This document shows positions 57,881 to 64,000 of a DNA stretch of 64,000 nt, piece after piece. Position 1 is the stretch's first letter. Each line of letters begins with the position of its first letter. The position numbers and the translations under genes are program-made. The notes beneath the pieces are model-generated. The model saw only the letters and a program-made list of their open reading frames with translations. It made no database searches and had not been told where the DNA came from. This DNA is from Lampris incognitus (taxonomy: Eukaryota; Chordata; Actinopteri; Lampriformes; Lampridae), in NCBI RefSeq assembly GCF_029633865.1, contig NC_079224.1, forward strand, positions 15,962,890 to 16,026,889. Reading direction: 5' to 3'.

Positions 57881-58835
57881 TTATCTAGCTTGTTTAGCTA
57901 ATAACATCTCTTGTATAAATAAGCTATCAGCGTTCTCCAGGAGCTTGTCTATATCAATATGTTGCGCTTTGTCCCCTGCGCTCTGACCAAGGCCACGCAA
58001 GTTATATGACACAACTCTCATGAATCACAAACATATCTACATTGCATCAGATGCCCCAGCCTCAGGTACATGCATATTCCTTGCTGCAATAGTCTAGTTC
58101 CAACCTGATTCTATTAGTCAAACAATAGTCTTTGCTAAGGACCTTGATTTGTAGACTCAGGTGTGTAATTGCTTGGTTGGCACAAAAACCTGCACCCACA
58201 CCAGCCCTTTCTGGATCATGTTGCCCATCCCTGATTTCTTTATTTGAACACATGTATTCCCTTGTTGATTTTTTTTTCAAATCACAAAAATCATTCCCAT
58301 TTTACCGCATGTCAGTTTTCTCTTTGGTTTGACCACTAGACGATAATGAAGTGCAGCTTCCTACATGTGACTTGCGTTTGAGTTCCACATTTTGCAATGC
58401 CTTTCATCTGGCTTGATATATTGCTACATACACAGCCAGCTGGGCTAAGTTGGCACACCAAAACACCAACTTTGAGTAGCTCAGGGCAGCTAAATCATTG
58501 CCCCGATATGAGATTCAGATGGTGTGACGGAGCAGTCACTGACTGCCGCGCTCCCTTCCATTCTCACCAAGCAGTAAACCTCACTATTATCCTTCTTTCC
58601 TTCTCCGTTTCTCAGTAGTTCTATTTTCATTTACATTCACACAAAAATCTTATTCGCATATCATTTGTTGCAGTGCGTATTTGTCTCACCGTCCCCCATC
58701 AATGAGTTTGGTTGGCAAGTCAGGGGCGCAACATTTTCCTCTGTTAAATAGTACATTCGTGCATGCTTTCATGGACACATGACTTGCATGTTCCTTGTTC
58801 GTAATATTCTTTTTTGTTGCAAATAACTTGGTTTG
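57881..58835. other. No gene; possibly left part of an older LTR element
   Basis: No coding pattern. The portion nearest 58835 becomes contiguous with 62865-62901 and 63279-63561 when the two later insertions are removed, so it may belong to an old LTR whose left boundary I cannot fix. Confidence 0.35.
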
Positions 58836-59045
58836 TGTTATGGTTTTACATAACCGGAAGACTCGACTTAGCTGATGAATATACAGAGACTGAACTTTGA
58901 CTGGATGAGATGACTTTATTAACGATAACCTGTGCTGCATACACAATACACTGAACATGTGGCCGGACCAAGCACACACAGAGTTACTCCACCCCCACAT
59001 CATCAACTTCCGTATTAGTATCAGTACGTGGCACTATATACTACA
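58836..59045 (-). repeat. Gypsy 3' LTR (left)
   Basis: TG...CA, 210 bp, paired with 62703-62859. Confidence 0.85.
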
Positions 59046-59538
59046 TCCTCCTTTCGCAACATGAAAGTTACAATTCAACATTGCTATAATGAAGATCTGT
59101 TTAGGATTGACCTTTGGGACTCATTACTGTTATTGTCTAACTCACACATTTGCTTCAACACAAGAAAAAAAACTTTCTGCTCAAATAGTACAGATGATCT
59201 ATTACTCTTCTGTGACTGTTTTGGGAATGTCAAACATGACAATGGCTAATCAGTGTCTGAGAGCATAATATTGTGTCTTCTCCTTGCAAAGAACAGAAAA
59301 TATTTCAAATATTCTAACATGTCAAATCACATTTGTTTCCTGAACAATTTTTTTTCTTTTTCTTTTTTAATGAGCATAGTTGGAGTGCGACTCTCACCAC
59401 CGGCTCATCAGAAAGTCTTTGTATCTCTAAGGTGGTCAAATAACTCGACCACTCCTGGTTTGAGCTGGCCTTGATGAGGATGAGAGCTTGATGTCAACAC
59501 TCACTGCTGTACCTGTGTCGAGTGTGTTGTTTTGCTTG

Positions 59539-62076
59539 TCATCTGTTAAGTCTATTTCTGAATTCATCTGAGTGCTGGTGCTTCAGATGGTGTCTGTTGC
59601 GTCTGCAGTGCTGTCCTGAAGATGTCACTATGTCATAGGACTGTGGTTCATCTCTCTGTGCGGTGACCACAGCTGGACGCCAACCTTGTGCTGTCGCCAT
59701 GTGAACAGTACTACCTGGGTACAGTTCTGGAAGCCACTTTGCTCCTCTGTTGAAGTACTGCTGCTGTCTTTTCTGTAGATTTTGGAGAGTTGAGTGTACA
59801 TCTTTGGGCACTGCTGGATGGAGAACTGTGATGGAGCTCAGTAGAGTGCTTCTGAGGACTCTGCCCATGACCATTTGTGCTGGGGAGTACTCCATCCCTG
59901 TTACAGGTGTGTTCTTCAAGGTGAGAAGTGCGGGATGGGGGTCTGTGTTTGCATGTTGTGCTTTCTTCAGCATGACTTTCTGATTTTCATTGTTCTCTCA
60001 GTTAGTCTATTTGACTGTGCATAACCTGGACTGGAGTGAATAAGTTTTATGCCTCATGATGTTGCAAAGTTTCTCATTTTCTGACTTGCAAATGTAACAT
60101 GGTCACACACTATCTTCGTTGGTATTCCTTTTATAGAGAAGACCAATTTCATCTTGCTGATCACAGTGTGTAATGTCTTGTCCTTTATGTTCAGTACCTC
60201 TGGATATTTTGAGAGGTAGTCTACTATCAAGAGAAATGAATGGCCTTCTATTTCAAAGATGTTAGTCCCAACTTTGAGCCAAGGAAGCTCAGGGATGTCA
60301 TGTGAGATCAGTGGCTCCTTCTGGTTTCTGAGCTGGAACTGCTGGCACGTACCACAAGTCTCAATCATTTGTTCCATGTCTCTTGTCATTCTTGGCCAGT
60401 ACCAGTGCTTTCTGGCCAGTGCTTTAGTCCGCTGCATCCCTTGATGAGCTATGTGTAGCTTCTGTAGCATTTCTGTTCTCATTGTGCTTGGGAGGATTAT
60501 CCTGTCTCCAGAAAAAATGATCCCTTCTCTCACAGTCACTATGTGTCTGATAGGCTTGTATAATGTCAGTCTTGAGCCTGCCTGCTCCATGTGTCGGGGC
60601 CAACCATCTCTGTGTATGACTTGTAACAGTTGCAGTGTTTTATCTTTCTTTGTTTCACCCTTGAGCTGCTCTAGAGTCTCAGTACTCACGGCATCTGTGG
60701 GCTCCAAAGCATAGACAGCTTTCTCGTCCATGACGTCATCTACTGCCATGTGCTGTTCTTGTATGACAGCTCATGAGAATGTGTCTGCGATCAGTAGATC
60801 TTTACCTGGTGTTTAGGTGACATTTAAGTCATATTGTTGCAGCTCAAGCAGCATTCTCTGCAGTCTGGAAGGAGCTATTCCAAGTTGTTTCTCAGGATGC
60901 TTTCCAATGGTTTGGGGTCTGACTGAACATTCACCCTCACCCCATACACATACTGGTGTAATTTTTTGACAGAGTTCCTTCTCAATATGTCCAGTTCTTT
61001 TCGGTCTCTGTCAGTGCCCTTGATGCATAGACTATTGGGTGACCCTCTTGTAAGAGACATACCCCCAGGCCATCTTTAGACAACGTCAGCCTGTATTATG
61101 ACCTCTTTCTTTGGATCGAAGAACCTGAGCACAGGAGCAGTTATGAGGATATGTTTCAGTTTGTTGACTGCATCATCATGTTATGTTGCCACTGCCACAT
61201 ATTTTACTTCCGTAGCAGCTGTCTTAGCGGAGCTGTTATGATGGTCTCGCCAGGGATATACTGCGCTAGGTATTCGATCATGCCAAGCATTCCTTGTACT
61301 CCTGTTTTGTCAGTAGGTGGCAGCATCTCAGCAATGGCCTTAACTTTTGCTTCATCTGGCTTAACACTCTCTGCAGTGACAATGTGGCCCATGTAGTTTA
61401 CACTGCTCACCTTATACTGTATTTTCCCTTTGTTGAATTTCACATTGGCCTCTTTTGCTCTGGCCATCACCTTCTGTATTATCCCATCGTGTTCTTTCTC
61501 TGTAGATGCAGCGATAATCATGTCATCAGTTATGATGTGAACTCCTTGGACATCTCTGAATGTTTCACAGTTGCGTTGCTGGAAGACTTCACTCACTGAC
61601 TTTATTCCAAATGGTAGGTGTTTGAACCAATATCTCCCCCATGGTGTGTTAAATGTGCACAGTAGTGATGACTCCTTGTCTAGCTTTACTTGCCAGTAGT
61701 TATCCTTTTCGTCGAGCACTATGAATATTTTCTTATCAGCAAGTTTGCTCAAAACTTCATCAGTTGTAGGAATTGAGTAATGCTGTCTTAGTATTGCTTT
61801 GTTCAAATTACTGGGGTCCAAGCACACCCATAACTTCTTTTTGTCCTTCTTTTCAGTGACTACACGGCTATTCACCAACGGTGTTGGTTCAGTTACCTGT
61901 GCAATCTCTTGTAACAGATCATCCAGAGTGGCTTTGAGTCTGTCCATTACTGCCAGTGGTATTTTTCTGCAGCCATGTATGACTGGTGTAGCCTTGGGGT
62001 CCTCTCCAGAGAACTCCCCAAGACCTTCAAAGACAGTGGGTGCTATCAGCTGCTCTTTTATTGTTGGATGTTTCAC
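59539..62076 (-). pseudogene. Gypsy pol: reverse transcriptase, RNase H, integrase, broken
   Basis: Right to left on the minus strand. RT 62076-61204 has a KKKLWVCLDPSNLNKAI motif, FNTPWGRYWFKHLPFGIKS and a TDD catalytic box (usual form has Tyr/Ile-Asp-Asp). The RNase H C-terminal part at about 61060-60875 ends VNVQSDPKPLESI. Integrase 60749-60054 has the HHCC finger (HIAHQGM...CGTCQQF) and the first catalytic Asp in LLIVDYLSKYPEV. The integrase C-terminal domain lies at 59973-59539 (SPAQMVMGRVLRS, GSTVHM). Several stops separate the parts, so it is non-functional as read. This is an endogenous mobile element with no envelope gene. Confidence 0.85.
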
Positions 62077-62127
62077 ATGCGGTATTCTATTGATATGTTG
62101 CTGCTAAACAAATGCAAATCAACAGCT

Positions 62128-62315
62128 CCGATGGCGACGGGCGCGGCCAGACATCGGCACACAAAAGAGCCACTCATATCTATGGCTCTGTTAGCGACGG
62201 GCGTTGGTAAACATCGGGACACAAAAGAGCCACTCATATCTATGGCTCTGTTAGCGACGGGCGTTGGTAAACATCGGGACACAAAAGAGCCATGGACATC
62301 TATAGCTCTGACAAC
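62128..62315. repeat. 60-bp tandem repeat, about three copies
   Basis: Bases 62161-62220 and 62221-62280 are identical. A more diverged copy precedes them (about 62127-62160 plus earlier bases), and a partial copy follows to about 62315. As 60 is a multiple of three, the plus-strand frame repeats 20 residues. It lies where gag should be in the Gypsy element. Confidence 0.95.
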
Positions 62316-62339
62316 GACTCCAAGAGGATAAATTCTGAG

Positions 62340-62560
62340 TCTCACCACCAGCCAGTCAGACTAGCTTGGTCTAGTCAGAAAGGCAAGAACTGAAGAAGCC
62401 TCTTGGATGAGAGGCGAAACGTCTTCACGGATATATACCAAGTCCAGTTGCACTTGATTCAACTCCTTTGGATAACGTTTACTGTAAAGCGACTTCGAGT
62501 GTTAGAAAAGCGCTATATAAGTTTGATTTATTATTATTATTATTATTATTATCAGTATTA
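62340..62560. mobile_element. Repeat fragments inside the Gypsy leader
   Basis: 62385-62470 has 'actgaagaagcctcttggat' and 'gaggcgaaacgtcttcacgg', a wording related to the element ends at 45922 and 46645. 62488-62550 is a retroposon tail with (ATT)n. Confidence 0.5.
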
Positions 62561-62702
62561 TTTTTATTATCTTCAGACGGTGGCTCACCTTTTCGTTGTC
62601 TGTACGCGGTACGCGCTAGCTTAGCTTTTAGCTAGTAGAAAACTCCGTTGTCTCGCGGCTCAACTGCGGCAAAATGACGAACTGGGCCGACTTCTGACAC
62701 CG

Positions 62703-62859
62703 TGTTGTGGTTCTACATGACCGACAGAACGAGATGACTTTATTAACGACAACCGTACCGCACACACAAACCCACACGGGACGGATCAGACACAGAGTTG
62801 CTCCACCTCCGCATCATCAACTTCCGTATTAGCATCAGTGCGCGGCACTACATGCTACA
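62703..62859 (-). repeat. Gypsy 5' LTR (right)
   Basis: TG...CA, 157 bp, shorter than its partner at 58836 by an internal deletion. Confidence 0.85.
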
Positions 62860-62901
62860 GTTTGTTTCAAGGAAAATGTTTATAAAAATAGATAAGCCTT
62901 G

Positions 62902-63274
62902 TGTAAACTACTAATAAGACACGTTAGCCCCTAGCTAACGGGTCTGACCCTTTAGCCGAGCGGTTAGCGATGTCGCCTTGTGGTGCTGTACACCCCGTAT
63001 CGAATCCCGCACCGGGCAAGAAAATAACCGGTTACATTGGTGGCAGCGGTGGGATCCGGAAGTGTGCAGATCCTCAGAAGTCTCTTCGGAGCGCGGGAAT
63101 AACAAAGCGCGAGGGCGCGCTTCCGGGGAGGGTGACGACTGTAAACTAGTAATAAGACACGTTAGCCCCTAGCTAACGGGTATGACCCTTTAGCCGAGCG
63201 GTTAACGATGTCGCTTTGTGGTACATTACACTTCGTATCGAATCCCGCACCGGGCAAAAAAATAACCGGTTTCA
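62902..63274 (+). mobile_element. TRIM-type miniature LTR element with tRNA-like promoter in each LTR
   Basis: Two direct 135-bp terminal repeats, 62902-63036 and 63140-63274, both TG...CA and about 92 per cent identical (11 differences). Flanking 4-bp duplication cttg (62898-62901 and 63275-63278). One base after the first LTR is tggtggcagcggtgggat (63038-63055), complementary to the 3' end of a leucine tRNA (primer-binding site). A purine tract ggggaggg (63125-63132) lies close before the second LTR. The 103-bp interior has no ORF. Each LTR holds A box tagccgagcgg (62953, 63191) and B box gtatcgaatcc (62997, 63235), 44 bases apart. Confidence 0.85.
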
Positions 63275-63561
63275 CTTGTTTAAATATATTTGGGTTTAAG
63301 AACCTGTATGTGCTTTATTTGGTAGGAAATGTGTTGATTGTATTTTTTATGTAATCATTAAACCTAGTGGGAGAGGCTACTGTTTGAGCTAGTGGTGTGT
63401 AAAAACGAGGCATACTCCAAGTTAACAGTTAAGGGGCTTTAGTGTCAAACTGTAAGTATCAACAATGCAGATGAACGGTCGCACGCAGGAGACTGCGTGC
63501 CTTACGTAACATCGACTACAGCTAACATCCACTGGGTGGTGCTATAATACTACCCGTAACA
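63275..63561 (-). mobile_element. 3' LTR of an older Gypsy-type element (right part)
   Basis: On the minus strand a purine tract aaaggaaagggaga (63575-63562) is followed by TGTTACGGGTAG at 63561, the layout of a polypurine tract and LTR start. An AATAAA-type signal (plus 'ctttatttgg' near 63313) lies within. The LTR is interrupted on its left by the TRIM (62902-63274) and then the Gypsy element (58836-62859). Confidence 0.55.
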
Positions 63562-63666
63562 TCTCCCTTTCCTTTAAGTAAACAAAACACTTCTTGAAAT
63601 ACCAGCTTGTGAACTTCACTCAAGACATGGTTATATCTAGATCTCAAAAACAATTAAACAGCCTGT

Positions 63667-63999
63667 CTAAACACTGAACATTAGAACCAGCCCATGTGAG
63701 GCCGTATCTGACGGCCATATCGAGAGAGAGCAGGGGAATTGGGTGACGATGGGACAGCAGAGGTGTCCAAAGTCTGTGGTGGGCCCGAAGCCCGTGGACT
63801 GCTGTAGAGCCTGCTGGGAGAGGGTCATTTCACTCTGTGGCTGAGGCCCACTGCATTCAGATGAAGGCCCCTCTGCGCCAGCCTTAGGGTTTTGTGATGG
63901 CCTTGTCTCTGGCATGCGTAGATCGACTCGATTGCAACGATACAAGGAGCCCTTGATCTCTACCAGATATGACTGTGGGGGCACTTTCTGCAGACACAC
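63667..63999 (-). pseudogene. Probable integrase C-terminal part of the older LTR element, off the edge
   Basis: Minus-strand open frame of 110 codons without an upstream boundary. It starts PPQSYLVEIKGSLYRCNRVD, reminiscent of the SH3-like integrase tail (PxSYxVxxxGxxYRRNRxxL) of Gypsy elements, then a Pro/Gln-rich tail. The purine tract and LTR lie just downstream, as expected for the end of pol. Confidence 0.55.
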
Positions 64000-64000
64000 T

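Larger units (their letters stand above)
58836..62859 (-). mobile_element. Ty3/Gypsy-type LTR retrotransposon with LTRs and target duplication
   Basis: The left LTR 58836-59045 (210 bp) and right LTR 62703-62859 (157 bp) both run TG...CA and share 'catcatcaacttccgtatta' near their right ends and 'gagatgactttattaacga' in the middle. The right LTR has an internal deletion. A 5-bp duplication gtttg flanks the whole (58831-58835 and 62860-62864). A primer-binding site next to the right LTR (62702-62686, minus: cggtgtcagaagt) fits a leucine tRNA 3' end. Element polarity is therefore right to left. No gag or protease is visible; 62080-62690 holds unrelated repeats instead. Confidence 0.88.

Noticed and set aside
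62945-63015. Functional tRNA gene in the TRIM LTR
   Set aside because: The 5' side of the T stem does not pair and no acceptor stem can be drawn; it is a tRNA-like promoter remnant at most.
51600-64000. lypla1, expected beside tcea1
   Set aside because: No exon with serine-hydrolase motifs seen on either strand.

Overview
The window reads as nuclear DNA of a ray-finned (teleost-like) fish. It has interrupted genes with GT-AG introns, very dense decayed transposons of fish type (Tc1-like, Harbinger/ISL2EU, hAT, RTE and L2 LINEs, tRNA-derived SINEs, Ty3/Gypsy LTR elements) and many microsatellites. I cannot name the species. Nothing bacterial is present.

Three protein-coding genes can be assembled exon by exon. 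atp6v1h (V-ATPase subunit H) lies on the minus strand from a promoter near 12.6 kb and runs off the left edge; its first four coding exons (136 residues) are here. rgs20 (RGSZ1-type regulator of G-protein signalling) lies on the plus strand, 28197-35063, and is complete in five exons. tcea1 (elongation factor TFIIS) lies on the minus strand, 51339 down to 39247, and is complete in ten exons (311 residues). As I recall the human map, the order and orientation ATP6V1H(-), RGS20(+), TCEA1(-) is conserved there. The next human neighbour, LYPLA1, was not found to the right.

Layout: 1-12.7 kb is atp6v1h, with introns filled by two abutting Tc1-like elements, an RTE LINE, a Harbinger-derived element and a SINE. 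12.7-27.7 kb is a gene desert with paired TG arrays, MITEs, a nearly intact ISL2EU element, an L1 fragment and SINEs. 27.7-35.8 kb is rgs20. 36.1-38.9 kb is the convergent intergenic space with a CpG-rich block. 38.9-51.6 kb is tcea1, whose introns carry a Tc1 element, SINEs, nested MITEs and a hAT remnant. 51.6-64 kb is a repeat-only region holding a LINE, a Gypsy element with LTRs and target duplications, and parts of an older LTR element.

The observations most worth following are: (1) a 373-bp terminal-repeat miniature (TRIM) element at 62902-63274 whose two 135-bp LTRs each contain correctly spaced tRNA-type A and B boxes, with a related solo copy just upstream of rgs20; (2) a TG/AG tandem acceptor in rgs20 that keeps or drops four residues next to the cysteine string; (3) a U12-type AT-AC intron in tcea1; (4) a perfect 44-bp palindrome in an rgs20 intron.
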